Source of the DNA: Lutibacter sp. B2
GTDB taxonomy: Bacteria > Bacillota > Clostridia > Peptostreptococcales > Thermotaleaceae
Length of the DNA stretch: 64,000 bases
Direction: 5' to 3'
NCBI GenBank assembly: GCA_015686845.1
Contig: JADPRS010000001.1
Location: 62,001-126,000 of the forward strand
Each line of letters opens with the position of its first letter. The first letter of the stretch is position 1. This document shows positions 1 to 8,869 of the stretch, piece after piece. Under the pieces are notes generated by a model that ran no database searches, was not told the DNA's origin, and was given only the letters and a program-made list of their open reading frames with translations. The position numbers were made by a program, and so were the translations under genes.

Positions 1-934
1 CTTTTATTAGAGATTTTAGAATCTCATCTAATTTTGCTCTCTTAGCTTCTTTAAATTCAGTTTTTGCAACTTCCATTATATTGCCTAGTGCTAATTGCGC
101 TCCATATTTAATAGCATTGGCTACTACAGGTACTCCAGAAGCCCTTGAAATAATCAAAATAGTTCTCCTATAGTCTTCTCCAATACCAGGGCCATATCCA
201 TATCCTAATGCTTCATAACTTCCTCCTGTACTATATGATGAAAAAACCTTCATCATTATATTCCCTGTTAAAGTGTCTGTTACCATAACATCAGCTGTTC
301 CTCTAAGTAAATCATTTCCTCTCATTACTGCACCACCATCAGCACGCATGGATTCTGCAAATTTAATATTATATCCATTTGACGATAATTCTTTCAATGC
401 CCTCTCTACTTGTTTTGCACCATCTACATTTAAAATTCCTACTTTAGGCTCTTTTATACCCATTGCTTTTGAAGTAATGATTCCATATAATGCATTTTTA
501 ACCATTGCTTCTACCCGATGTACAGATGCTGTACCTGTTGTAGTGGCTAAATACATTTCTTTTCCAAGTCCTGGCGTAATGACTTTTCCTACGGTTGATA
601 CCCCAATAGGAAAATTATAATGCATTGTTACACAAGCTTGAAGATAACCTTTATCTAGTAGTTCTTCCATTTTATTATACATTTCTTCTTCACTATTAAC
701 TTCTTCCACTTCCAGTGAAGTATTTACTTTGGGTCCAATTAATACAACTTCAAAATTTCCATCATCCCTTGCTGCAAGTTCTGCTCCTTTTACTAAATTT
801 TCTATTCCATGTTCACTTCCTAATGTGGTAATCCCTATTTTTACCTTTTTTTTAAATCTACCTGTCTCCATAGCATCTGCTATATCCATAAAAGTTTTTC
901 CAATCATTTGCTTTACAGATTTATTTTCCGTCAT
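1..934 (-). CDS. grdD: Glycine reductase complex component C, subunit alpha (GrdD), 3' end outside window
   Basis: The frame opens with ATG at 934 (MTENKSVKQMIGKTF) and stays open to base 2, so about 311 residues are visible and the C-terminus lies outside the window. The translation fits GrdD, a phosphotransacetylase-like protein (GIEN, GTASVHR, GYGYGPGIGED segments). With GrdC it forms component C, which takes the carboxymethyl-selenoether bound to GrdA and releases acetyl phosphate. It starts 10 bases after the grdC stop, so the two are probably translated together. Family proteins are about 380 residues, so roughly 70 residues are missing. The identification rests on operon position and sequence character. 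Confidence 0.9.
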   Translation of the reverse strand, partial: MTENKSVKQMIGKTFMDIADAMETGRFKKKVKIGITTLGSEHGIENLVKGAELAARDDGNFEVVLIGPKVNTSLEVEEVNSEEEMYNKMEELLDKGYLQACVTMHYNFPIGVSTVGKVITPGLGKEMYLATTTGTASVHRVEAMVKNALYGIITSKAMGIKEPKVGILNVDGAKQVERALKELSSNGYNIKFAESMRADGGAVMRGNDLLRGTADVMVTDTLTGNIMMKVFSSYSTGGSYEALGYGYGPGIGEDYRRTILIISRASGVPVVANAIKYGAQLALGNIMEVAKTEFKEAKRAKLDEILKSLIK

Positions 935-944
935 TATATCACCC

Positions 945-2477
945 CTATTCCTTTAGTAGCTGTGATGCGAAATCTCTCATAGACTCTGCTATCATTTTTT
1001 TAATAGTCTCCTGTGATACACCTACTTCTTCTGTTTTTCCACTATTTCTTTCAATAACAATTGACACGCCATCAAATAAATTCGTCATACGTCCTAAGAA
1101 CAAACTTCCTTTTCCTATAATCATCGCTCTATTTATATTTCCTTCTGTTAAATCCTTCATTGCAAATCCTAAGTATGGAACGCCTGATGGAATATGTCCC
1201 TGCGTAGGTGCCCATCCAGGCATACCATGCTCTTTTACAAAGTTGAGTAATTCTTTTCGCTCTAACTCATTTCTCTTAACGCCTAATGCGCCGATCATCT
1301 TATAATTTGCTTCAGGAACATCTCCTGCTCCAGCTGGTTTTGTGATATCAGGATTTTGCATTTCTACAGAATATTTATCTATATCGGTAATCTTTAATCC
1401 GCCTCTTTCTAATGGCGTCGTAACAAGGGCAGTAATAACTGCTTGTGGAGAAGATCCTGTTCCCACAGTATGTTTACCCACTAAATCAGTCCTTAGTACT
1501 GGATTTACGCCATCATTTTTACTAATTAAAATAGCAAATGCACCTAATACATCTTCTAAAATTGGCATTTCTTTTTTCACATGATCTTTACCATTCATAC
1601 CTAATTTTGCAGTAGCTCCGCCTGCTACAATCACAACATTTTCATATATACCCGATTTAACCAATGCCGCTGCTTCTATCAATGCATGGGTTGGTGCAGC
1701 ACAAAAACCTCTTGTATCTGAACCAGTTGCATTTACAGCTCCAACAGATTCAGCAATTGCTTTTGCAAAGTTTCCCCCACCTCTTTGATTCATATCACCA
1801 CATGCTTCTTCTGAACATTCTATGACATACTCTATATCTGAAACATCAATATTATTTTTATTAATAAGATGTTTGAAAGCTAACATACCAGATGCTTTTA
1901 CTACAAGATTTTCAAATAATATATGTGCAGTTAAGTTCAAATCTATATCATGTGCTTTTTTTACGCATCCAACTAAATTCCCTTCATGATAAAGCGCTTC
2001 TGCATGCTGCTCTTTAACCATTTTTTCAATTTCTTCTATTTCTTCTCCTTCTTTTAACTGATCCATGTCATTTTTAAACAAAGGATGATTTTGCATTTTT
2101 ACTTTTAAATTATTAATAAATTCTTTTTTTAATTTTACTAAATCAAAGGAATCAACAATTTTTAATAAACAAATAAATTCATCTTGTGGCATTATTTCTC
2201 CAAATTTTCCAAAACGATTTGCTTCTGGTACATCTTTATCAAACCATGGCAACTTATAATTTCGCAGATCTTCAGGTGTTATGTTTCCAATATAAACTTG
2301 ATTTGGTGCATAATTTATAACTTCTTCATAAGTTCTAATATGATCCGTTATTTTTTTTAGATATTCTGACTCAGGGTTTGTTATTCTTTCTGTTGTTTGA
2401 GTTGTGCCATTGTGAATAATCATATCTGGGGTATGAATTAGTGCATATCCCGCCCCTTTTATTACTGGATAACTCAT
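945..2477 (-). CDS. grdC: Glycine/sarcosine/betaine reductase complex component C, subunit beta (GrdC)
   Basis: This 510-residue protein belongs to the thiolase/KAS-III-like fold family. With GrdD it turns the Se-carboxymethyl group on GrdA into acetyl phosphate for ATP synthesis. The N-terminus MSYPVIKGAGYALIHTPDM and the segment GFCAAPTHALIEAAALV around the likely catalytic Cys are as expected for GrdC. A GTG at 2486 is also in frame, but GGAGGTGA lies at the right distance before the ATG at 2477, so I take 2477. The gene is 68 bases after grdB and 10 bases before grdD. Confidence 0.95.
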   Translation of the reverse strand: MSYPVIKGAGYALIHTPDMIIHNGTTQTTERITNPESEYLKKITDHIRTYEEVINYAPNQVYIGNITPEDLRNYKLPWFDKDVPEANRFGKFGEIMPQDEFICLLKIVDSFDLVKLKKEFINNLKVKMQNHPLFKNDMDQLKEGEEIEEIEKMVKEQHAEALYHEGNLVGCVKKAHDIDLNLTAHILFENLVVKASGMLAFKHLINKNNIDVSDIEYVIECSEEACGDMNQRGGGNFAKAIAESVGAVNATGSDTRGFCAAPTHALIEAAALVKSGIYENVVIVAGGATAKLGMNGKDHVKKEMPILEDVLGAFAILISKNDGVNPVLRTDLVGKHTVGTGSSPQAVITALVTTPLERGGLKITDIDKYSVEMQNPDITKPAGAGDVPEANYKMIGALGVKRNELERKELLNFVKEHGMPGWAPTQGHIPSGVPYLGFAMKDLTEGNINRAMIIGKGSLFLGRMTNLFDGVSIVIERNSGKTEEVGVSQETIKKMIAESMRDFASQLLKE

Positions 2478-2545
2478 TTCATTCACCTCCGTAAATTTTT
2501 ACTAATTAAATAACTGCCAGCTGCAAAAGCAGCTGGCAAATATTT

Positions 2546-3856
2546 TTAATCTTCAAACACTCTTTGGCCATCAACTTCTGTTTGCAAGGCTTTAAGTGCT
2601 TTCTCAACTAATTTTCTTCTTAACTTTTTCTCATCTTCTTTCTCCAATGCTGGATTTCCAAGAGGATGTGGAATTGCTATTGTAGGTACAATTCTATTTG
2701 CTCCAACCGTTAATGAAATTGGCACTACTGTACACATATGAACTACAGGAATACCCGTTCTTTCTATTTCTTTTACCATCGTTGCACCGCAACGAGTACA
2801 GGTACCTCAGGTTGAGGTTAAGATAACAGCTTCTACGCCATCTGCTACTAGCTCCTTTGCATATTCAGCAGCAAATTTTTTGGCATTTCCAACGGAAGTA
2901 CCATTACCAGTAGTTGTATAGAAGTATTTATGAAGTTCTCCGATAACGCCCTCTTTTTCTAAATCTCTTAATACATCTACAGGTAGTACCCTATCTGCAT
3001 CTTCATTGGCATAAACTGGGTCATATCCACCATGAGCAGTTTCATAAGTTTCTTCCGTTAAATCCATTACACCTTCTATATCATATTTTCCATATTTAGA
3101 TGCACTTGAAGACTCTATACGATCTGGATTTCCTTTCGGTACAATTCCTCCAGAAGTAAGAACTGCAAGCTTTATTTTTGATAAATCCTTAACTGCTTTT
3201 CCAGGTTCTACATTATCAAATTCTGGCATTGGATACTCAGTAATAAACGCTTCTCCTTTTAACTTCTTAATGAGCATATCAACCGCTCTTTTTGATCCTC
3301 TTTCTTCTCTGAAAATATTCTTTCTTATACCCCTAGGTATATATCCATCTTCACCAGGAGATTTAATTTCTTCATTTCTTGCTAATTTAAGCGCAAATTT
3401 CGCTAAAGCTGGAGCTGCGGTTCTCATACTAGCAGCAGAATTTTTTGTTTCAATAATATAAACATCTTTTTTGAACATATCTGCTCCTGGATTTTCTATG
3501 TACATTGCCGTTACAGCTGGAATATTTAATTCCTCTTGTATAGCTTTCGTAATAGCGCCACAAGCTACACCATATCTTCCTGCATTAAATGCGGGTCCTG
3601 CAACAAATAAATCTGGCTTATATTTCTTCACCATCTCAAGTATATTAGACTTTGCTTCTTCTATATTTTCATTGAAATAAGAATCTCCACAAATTACAGT
3701 AGCTACAATTTCTGCTTCATCTTTAAAAGTCATATTCAAAGCAGCTCCTGGACCTACTATACCGTCTCTTACTTCAGGTTTTATATCCGCTTTTTCTTCC
3801 CCACCAATTCCTGCAAAGAATTGATTTATATAATGAACAACTCTAATTTTACTCAT
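2546..3856 (-). CDS. grdB: Glycine reductase component B gamma subunit, selenoprotein (GrdB)
   Basis: The gene reads MSKIRVVHYINQFFAGIGGE at the start and runs 349 codons to an in-frame TGA at 2809-2807. It then continues in the same frame as GTCTRCGATMVKEIERTGIP to a stop at 2546. Read through as selenocysteine (Sec350) this gives a 436-residue GrdB with the U-x-x-C-x-x-C pattern. GrdB is the substrate-specific selenoprotein that, with the pyruvoyl subunits from GrdE, activates glycine and passes the carboxymethyl group to GrdA. An ordinary gene finder would split it in two. A 7-bp hairpin lies just after the TGA. A G-rich ribosome binding site precedes the ATG, 38 bases after grdA. Confidence 0.96.
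2779..2795 (-). promoter_or_regulatory. Candidate bacterial SECIS hairpin in grdB
   Basis: Starting 11 bases after the in-frame TGA codon the message can form a perfect 7-bp stem, TCGTTGC / GCAACGA, closed by the loop GGU. Bacterial SECIS elements sit within the coding sequence just downstream of UGA and often present a G/U-containing loop to SelB, so the position and form fit. No SelB binding can be shown from sequence. I saw no equally clean stem after the grdA UGA. Confidence 0.6.
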
Positions 3857-3894
3857 GTTTTCCCCCCCTCTCTATTTTAACCCGGGAAATTTTA

Positions 3895-4365
3895 CTAATA
3901 TTTACAAAATTGTTCTCTCATTGATTTCATTTCTTCTACAATTTCATCTACATCTAACACCATTTCCATCATACCAATTTGTTCTTCATATACTTCACCA
4001 TCTACTGCTTCTTTAAATTCTGGCTCTACAACATGATATACTCTAAGTCCTAACTGGACTCCAGCTAACGAACCTGCAAAAGTAGGATCTCCATTTGTCA
4101 CTGTTTCAGCAGCTAATCCTGCTGCCTCAGCTTCTGCTGCTCCAAAAAGTACGATAATATTTTCCGCACCATACTTTTCTGTCATGGATTTTACCCTATT
4201 TTGATTTTCTAGGTCCATTGCTCCTGCCGCCGTTCAGACAAAGCACTCAGTAGCTGAGAACACGACTTCAGCACCGGTTCCTTTTAGACATTCTTCTATG
4301 GCAGGACCTGGTATACCATCTCGATCACCAATGATCATGACTTTCTTTCCATCAAACATATTCAT
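3895..4365 (-). CDS. grdA: Glycine reductase complex selenoprotein A (GrdA)
   Basis: The start ATG at 4365 follows AAAGGGTGG and opens [17 protein letters not shown]. An in-frame TGA at 4236-4234 is codon 44, in the context C-F-V-U-T-A-A-G, the classic GrdA redox motif, after which the frame continues through [11 protein letters not shown] to 3895. The full product is 156 residues, normal for GrdA. GrdA carries the selenol that receives the carboxymethyl group from component B. Thioredoxin then reduces the resulting mixed selenide-sulfide. The gene sits between grdE and grdB as in other Stickland clostridia. Treated as two pieces it would look like a short truncated protein. Confidence 0.97.
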
Positions 4366-4422
4366 GGTTACCACCCTTTCTTAATATTTTTAAAATATTT
4401 TTTATTATGAATATTTGTTATA

Positions 4423-5718
4423 TTAAAATCCTATTGTGGACAATTTATTGAATCCCAATTCATTTGTAGCTCCGGTAATCACTTGGATTTCAGCTTCAAT
4501 GCTTCCATCGGCTCTTAAACTTCCGTCAAAACCACCTGCTATTTTATCTGTATAATCTAACATACCAATAATTTTTTTCATTGGCGGAAGTATAATTACT
4601 TCATTTGCATTTCCACCAGTTACTACTGCATCAGCTTTGGCATCTGCATCCGCTAAAGATTGAGAAGCACCATCTCTTCCAGCATACTCATCGGTTACAA
4701 TGACAGTCTTAATGCCTTCATTTTCTATTTTTTTACAATTCATAATTAAGTCAGTATCTGGATTTCCAAAACCTTCTTGTGATACAATAGCCCCATCCAA
4801 TCCTAAATATTTACACAATTTAGCTGTCCAATTTGATGATCTTTCTTTATCTGCAAGATAAACATTTTCATTTGTGATAATGATCCCTACAAAATTAATA
4901 TCTTTTCCATGTCTTTCATATAAATCATGAATGATTGGATTATTTTGATGGTGATATGTAGTATTCTTGTCACAGGCAGAAACACAATTCCCACTTAAAA
5001 TTGCTCCATCCATTACCTCTGTAGGATAAAGAATTGTAGGCACAATCTTCTTTGAATCCACTCCATAAACATAAGTATCATGAAGTAATCCTTGGGTTTG
5101 AAGCATATATACATATCCAACCTTTGGAAGGTTTGGATACTCATTAATACTTTCCAATAATGGTTTAGTTTCATACACCTCAACTTCATCAGGTTGTACA
5201 TCTTTACCTACTTTTCCTATAAAAGTAGCCACTTTTAATCCTGCCATTCTAACTGCAGCCTCATATTCATGTTGCTTTAAACCATCTACAGGTTTAATAA
5301 CTAAACAAACATTGTTTAATTTTGAAAATGGAGTAAATTCAGATCCAGGGCCTGACATATCAATAATTCCTTCCTGAAATCCAACAATTTTACCACATGT
5401 AATTACTGCGGCACCTTTCAATACATGTGTTCGACCTGTTCCTACTGTTGTAACTTTACTCATTACTCCAGGAAATATCTCTCCTTGACCTTCTACTTTT
5501 ACTCTCGGTTCAATTACATCTTTAACAGGTGTAATCCTAGTCTCTTCCCCTGGTTTAGCAAGCTCTACCTCTACACTTTTTATGTGCTCATCTTCCATAA
5601 CAATATCAATAATTTTCTGCTTATTTACATAAAGTGTTCCACTTTCTATTTTCGTCGTGTCACCAAATTGAACATCTACAATGTTAATTTTCCCAAGTTC
5701 TAGGCGCACATAACTCAC
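4423..5718 (-). CDS. grdE: Glycine reductase component B proprotein, pyruvoyl precursor (GrdE)
   Basis: This 431-residue proprotein is cut into two subunits of component B. In the family the cut is at an Asn-Cys bond, and the Cys becomes a pyruvoyl group that forms a Schiff base with glycine. Here the site is GNCVSACDKNTTYHHQNNPI with the Cys at about residue 245. Length and motifs match glycine-type GrdE. It follows trxA by 55 bases, and a hairpin lies in that gap. The RBS AAAGGGAGGTGAG precedes the ATG. Confidence 0.96.
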   Translation of the reverse strand: MSYVRLELGKINIVDVQFGDTTKIESGTLYVNKQKIIDIVMEDEHIKSVEVELAKPGEETRITPVKDVIEPRVKVEGQGEIFPGVMSKVTTVGTGRTHVLKGAAVITCGKIVGFQEGIIDMSGPGSEFTPFSKLNNVCLVIKPVDGLKQHEYEAAVRMAGLKVATFIGKVGKDVQPDEVEVYETKPLLESINEYPNLPKVGYVYMLQTQGLLHDTYVYGVDSKKIVPTILYPTEVMDGAILSGNCVSACDKNTTYHHQNNPIIHDLYERHGKDINFVGIIITNENVYLADKERSSNWTAKLCKYLGLDGAIVSQEGFGNPDTDLIMNCKKIENEGIKTVIVTDEYAGRDGASQSLADADAKADAVVTGGNANEVIILPPMKKIIGMLDYTDKIAGGFDGSLRADGSIEAEIQVITGATNELGFNKLSTIGF

Positions 5719-5738
5719 CTCCCTTTATATTATAACCC

Positions 5739-5767
5739 ACACTTAGTGAAATTAATCCACTAAGTGT
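5739..5767 (-). other. Intergenic hairpin between trxA and grdE
   Basis: A perfect 10-bp inverted repeat (ACACTTAGTG / CACTAAGTGT) with a 9-base loop sits between the trxA stop and the grdE start. In the transcript it is followed by GGGTTATAATATAAA rather than a U-run, so it is not a standard terminator. It may stabilise the strongly needed grdE-grdA-grdB message or mark an RNA processing site; this is inference. Confidence 0.6.
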
Positions 5768-5773
5768 ATATTA

Positions 5774-6094
5774 TTACTCTACATTTCTTTGAATCATATT
5801 TGAAATATTTATTTTGTTAGCATCCTCTTTTGTGACTTCATCAATCTTTTCACCATCTTTATATAATACAATTGTTGGAAGTCCTAATACTCTTTGTGAT
5901 ATAGCAAGTCTTCTAGCTTTTGTTGTGTTAAGCTTTGCAAATTTAACTTTTCCTTCATATTGCTCTGCTAATGCCTCTACATCTGGCATCAATGCTTTAC
6001 AAGGTTCACAACCATCACTCCAAAAATCTACAAGAACATATCCACTAGATTCTAATACTTCTGATTTAAAAGTTTCTTTATCTAATGCAAACAT
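5774..6094 (-). CDS. trxA: Thioredoxin of the glycine reductase system, CEPC active site
   Basis: A 106-residue thioredoxin-fold protein ([23 protein letters not shown]). The usual WCGPC motif is replaced by GCEPC, in line with the GCxPC thioredoxins that work with clostridial glycine reductase. It carries electrons from TrxB to the oxidised GrdA. A GTG at 6103 is in frame, but GGAGGTG lies 6 bases before the ATG at 6094, which I take as the start. It begins 12 bases after the trxB stop and precedes grdE. Confidence 0.94.
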   Translation of the reverse strand: MFALDKETFKSEVLESSGYVLVDFWSDGCEPCKALMPDVEALAEQYEGKVKFAKLNTTKARRLAISQRVLGLPTIVLYKDGEKIDEVTKEDANKINISNMIQRNVE

Positions 6095-6106
6095 ATCTAT
6101 CACCTC

Positions 6107-7054
6107 CTATTCTTCAAAATTATTTTCTATATATTTTTCAGCTTGAACAGCTGCTACTGCCCCATCTGCTGCTGCTGTTATTACTTGTCTTAGGGTTTTG
6201 ACCCTAATATCTCCAGCAGCAAAAATTCCACCTACATTCGTGTTCATATGCTCATCTGTAGGAATATATCCAGCTTTATCTAATTCAATATGACCTTTAT
6301 AAATTTCACTTACTGGTTGATATCCAATAAACGGAAATACGCCAAAAGTACCATCCTCTTCAGCTGCTTTATGCTCTGTGATCTCCCCTGTTTTTCTATT
6401 CTTAAATACAATGGATTCTACAATTCCATCCCCTTTAATTTCTTCAACTGCCGTATCCCATATAAAATCTATTTTTTCATTCTTAAAAGCCTTCTCTTGA
6501 ATAGATTTTGCAGCTCTTAACTCATCTCTTCTATGTACAATTGTTACCTTTCTTGCAAATTTTGTTAAGTATATAGCCTCTTCTACCGCAGAATCTCCTC
6601 CGCCTATTACAAATACTTCTAAATCTGTGAAAAAGTCTGCATCGCAAGTAGCACAATAGGATACGCCTTTTCCTATAAGCTTAACCTCACCAAGGCATCC
6701 AATTTTTTTTGGCGTAGCCCCACTAGCAACAATTATTGATTTTGCTCGATACTCAGTTTCCTCACATTTTACTATTTTTACTTTTTCACTAAAATCTACT
6801 TCAACCACATTTCCTTTCTTTCTTTCTGCTCCAAATTCTTCTGCTTGTTCTACCATTCTTGCAACTAAGCTAGGTCCTGTTGCTTCTTTAATAGAACCTG
6901 GATAATTAGCAACTTCATTTGTAGTAACAATTTGTCCACCAGTTCTATCTTTCTCTAAAATTAGTGTTTTCATTTTGGCTCTTGCTGCATATAATCCAGC
7001 TGCTAAACCCGCCGGACCCGCCCCTATAATTATTACATCATATAAATTTTGCAC
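6107..7054 (-). CDS. trxB: Thioredoxin reductase (TrxB)
   Basis: A 315-residue flavoprotein with the FAD-binding GAGPAGLAAG near residue 11, the redox pair CATCDADFF in the middle, the NADPH-binding GGGDSAVEEA and the C-terminal FAD motif GDIR. It reduces the neighbouring thioredoxin with NADPH and so supplies electrons to glycine reductase. The start is GTG at 7054, preceded by AGGAGG at 7 bases. It follows grdX, and an internal promoter may overlap the grdX stop. Confidence 0.97.
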   Translation of the reverse strand: MQNLYDVIIIGAGPAGLAAGLYAARAKMKTLILEKDRTGGQIVTTNEVANYPGSIKEATGPSLVARMVEQAEEFGAERKKGNVVEVDFSEKVKIVKCEETEYRAKSIIVASGATPKKIGCLGEVKLIGKGVSYCATCDADFFTDLEVFVIGGGDSAVEEAIYLTKFARKVTIVHRRDELRAAKSIQEKAFKNEKIDFIWDTAVEEIKGDGIVESIVFKNRKTGEITEHKAAEEDGTFGVFPFIGYQPVSEIYKGHIELDKAGYIPTDEHMNTNVGGIFAAGDIRVKTLRQVITAAADGAVAAVQAEKYIENNFEE

Positions 7055-7097
7055 TTCTTTTCCTCCTCTAATTTTAAATATACATACCCAAACAACT

Positions 7098-7126
7098 ATT
7101 TTATACTTTTTATCCCATTATCTCAA
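7098..7126 (-). promoter_or_regulatory. Possible internal promoter before trxB
   Basis: TTGAGA and TAAAAT on the minus strand are spaced by 17 bases at the end of grdX. This could allow trxB-trxA-grd transcription independent of the riboswitch. It is only a sequence match in an AT-rich gap. Confidence 0.4.
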
Positions 7127-7518
7127 CATTTTTTAAATTGATAGATGCTTTCTATGGCACTCTCTATCAATGAAAAATCAATGACTTGAAAATCTTCCAA
7201 TATTTTATTTGTCCATTTAGGTGTTTTTTTAGTTTTTAAAAATTTACTGGCCGTTTCAATACTTTTTTCTATAACATCTAATGAATTTAAATCTAAATTT
7301 TGTTCTTCTTTAATAACAATTGTAGACTTATAGGGTGTTTCATTTGGTTTTATACTACCTGAAAGAGGATGTGTTAATAATCTATATCCATTATGTATTT
7401 TGTCTCTTGTCATATACAAGATATCAAGATAACTATATTCATTAGAATATATTATTTCCATTTTATCTTTATTTTCTTCAAAAACTTTAGGATTATTCGT
7501 AATTAAAATATTTTTCAT
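7123..7518 (-). CDS. grdX: GrdX family protein
   Basis: A 131-residue protein, MKNILITNNPKVFEENKDK at the N-terminus, with the GYRLLTHPLSGSIKPNETPYKS block characteristic of GrdX proteins at the head of glycine reductase operons. Its biochemical role is not known. It is the first gene after the glycine riboswitch, so it is switched on with the rest of the operon. RBS GAGGTGAAAAT precedes the ATG. No membrane segment or signal peptide is visible. Confidence 0.9.
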   Translation of the reverse strand: MKNILITNNPKVFEENKDKMEIIYSNEYSYLDILYMTRDKIHNGYRLLTHPLSGSIKPNETPYKSTIVIKEEQNLDLNSLDVIEKSIETASKFLKTKKTPKWTNKILEDFQVIDFSLIESAIESIYQFKKC

Positions 7519-7542
7519 ATTTTCACCTCAGTTCTAGACATA

Positions 7543-7597
7543 AAGAAAGACAGAAAAGCATGACAAATATACGATTGCCATGCTTCTCTGTCTTTTA
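7543..7597 (-). terminator. Riboswitch expression platform terminator
   Basis: The transcript can form a long stem, AAAAGACAGAGAAGCATG pairing with CATGCTTTTCTGTCTTT, followed by a short U-rich stretch, directly before grdX. Its 5' arm contains the CAGAG that also closes the base stem of the second glycine aptamer. The two folds therefore exclude each other: glycine binding should disrupt the terminator and turn the operon on. Confidence 0.85.
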
Positions 7598-7770
7598 ACC
7601 TGAGAGTTTCTTCTAATAAATAGAATTGCTCCTTCGGTGCTCCATAGTAGAGCTTTCCAGAGTACTGTCAAAATGCGGTCCTTTTGCCTGAAAAATTCGC
7701 TCTTAGATAGGCACTATCCATTCGCTTGTCCCTTCGGCTATCTATTTAAAGATTCTCTCCCGCATTTATC
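7586..7770 (-). promoter_or_regulatory. Tandem glycine riboswitch
   Basis: Two glycine aptamers lie in series on the minus strand. Aptamer I (about 7766-7672) has base stem ATGCGG/CCGCAT, the GGGAGAG opening, GCCGAAGGGACAAGC and CAGGCAAAAGGACCG. Aptamer II (about 7662-7586) has base stem CTCTG/CAGAG with GCACCGAAGGAGCAA and ACTCTCAGGT in between. The linker is short. This is the standard two-aptamer class, found before glycine catabolic genes, and it precedes grdX-trxB-trxA-grdEABCD. It should sense glycine and permit readthrough past the terminator. Confidence 0.95.
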
Positions 7771-7817
7771 AACCAGACGTTTTTTCTCTGTTATTCAATT
7801 TTTTAATTTCTATATTC

Positions 7818-7846
7818 ATTATATTAAAAAACAAGCATGTTTGCAA
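7818..7846 (-). promoter_or_regulatory. Promoter of the glycine reductase operon
   Basis: On the minus strand TTGCAA and a perfect TATAAT are separated by exactly 17 bases, just upstream of the riboswitch. Transcription should start near 7811, giving an untranslated leader of about 290 bases that holds both aptamers. Confidence 0.85.
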
Positions 7847-7900
7847 TCTATTTTTTAAATTTTTGCTCAATTTGTATTTTTCATTTTATTTGAATATTCA

Positions 7901-8752
7901 TCATTTTTCTTCTTTCATATATAGCATTGCTAATAAGGTTGGTCCTGTATAAGTACCAATGGTACATCCAATCTCTGTTTCTATTAGTTTCGAAGGAGCA
8001 AATTCTTTTATTACAGCCTCTTTTAATTTTTCTAGCCCCTCTATATTATCTCCATGTGCAATACATATGTATTCTGTGCCTTTTTTTATACCCCTTTCCT
8101 TTGCTAACTCAATCAATTTATAGATTATTTTTCTGCTTCCTCTTACTTTATCTAATACTTCTACTTTTCCATCTTCTATGGTGAGAATTGGCTTAATACT
8201 CAAGATTTTTCCTATTGTTGCTTTTGTAGCACTTAATCTACCACCTTTTTCAAGAAAATCAAGTGTTTCTACGGAAAATAAGTGATCTATATTTTCTTTC
8301 ATTTTTTCAATTCTTCTAATAATCGCTTGTTTGCTCTCACCAATTTCAGCCATTTTAGCTGCTTCAACCACAATCATTCCACAGCTATACGATAGTGCTA
8401 AAGTATCTATTACCGTAATTTCTTCTGATTGCATTTCTCTTTTGGCCATCATTGCCGATTGGTATGTTCCACTAACACCCGATGAACCGTTTATTACAAT
8501 CACTTCATATCCTTCATCTAAATTCTTTTTCATTTCTTTCATAAATACACTTGGTGGAATTTGAGAAGTAGTAGGTAATTTATTGCACTCTTGTAGTTTT
8601 TCAAAAAATTCTTTAGAACTAAGATCTTCCCTGTCTCTATACTCATCATCTCCAAATATTATAGTTAAGGGAATCACAGTAATATTGTACTTTTCAATCA
8701 ATTCCTTTGGTATATCTGATAAACTATCCGTAATTATTTTTATAGGTTTCAC
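7901..8752 (-). CDS. DegV family fatty-acid-binding protein
   Basis: A 283-residue protein of the DegV fold (MKPIKIITDSLSDIPKELIEKYNITVIPL; then TSQIPP and VINGSSGVSGTYQSA). DegV/FakB proteins bind a fatty acid and present it to the kinase FakA. No fakA is nearby, so its exact role is open. The start is GTG at 8752 with AGGAGG at 8 bases. It has its own promoter and looks monocistronic, downstream of trmL and its terminator. Confidence 0.9.
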   Translation of the reverse strand: MKPIKIITDSLSDIPKELIEKYNITVIPLTIIFGDDEYRDREDLSSKEFFEKLQECNKLPTTSQIPPSVFMKEMKKNLDEGYEVIVINGSSGVSGTYQSAMMAKREMQSEEITVIDTLALSYSCGMIVVEAAKMAEIGESKQAIIRRIEKMKENIDHLFSVETLDFLEKGGRLSATKATIGKILSIKPILTIEDGKVEVLDKVRGSRKIIYKLIELAKERGIKKGTEYICIAHGDNIEGLEKLKEAVIKEFAPSKLIETEIGCTIGTYTGPTLLAMLYMKEEK

Positions 8753-8784
8753 TTGATTTACCTCCTATCATTTCTCATATCTAT

Positions 8785-8813
8785 ATTTTATTATTTATGT
8801 AAAAAAGTTACAA
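8785..8813 (-). promoter_or_regulatory. Promoter of degV
   Basis: TTGTAA and TAAAAT on the minus strand with a 17-base spacer, 33 bases before the degV start codon and just after the trmL terminator. Confidence 0.65.
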
Positions 8814-8848
8814 CTGCTTTTTTTGTATTTATGGATAGGATTATAAAA

Positions 8849-8869
8849 AAAAAGAGCGTTATCGCTCTA
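8849..8869 (-). terminator. Terminator of trmL
   Basis: Stem AGAGCG / CGCTCT with an ATAA loop, followed by a run of nine U in the transcript. The stem overlaps the trmL stop codon. Confidence 0.9.

Noticed and set aside
273-956. Plus-strand open frames opposite grdD
   Set aside because: They lie antisense to a coherent minus-strand protein and have no ribosome sites or recognisable product.
2546-3856. grdB as two genes or a nonsense-mutated pseudogene
   Set aside because: The TGA is at the known selenocysteine position with U-x-x-C context, the frame continues without change, and the operon is otherwise intact.
3895-4365. Short ORF starting MDLENQ as a complete protein
   Set aside because: The frame extends upstream through UGA to MNMFDGKKV, giving standard GrdA.
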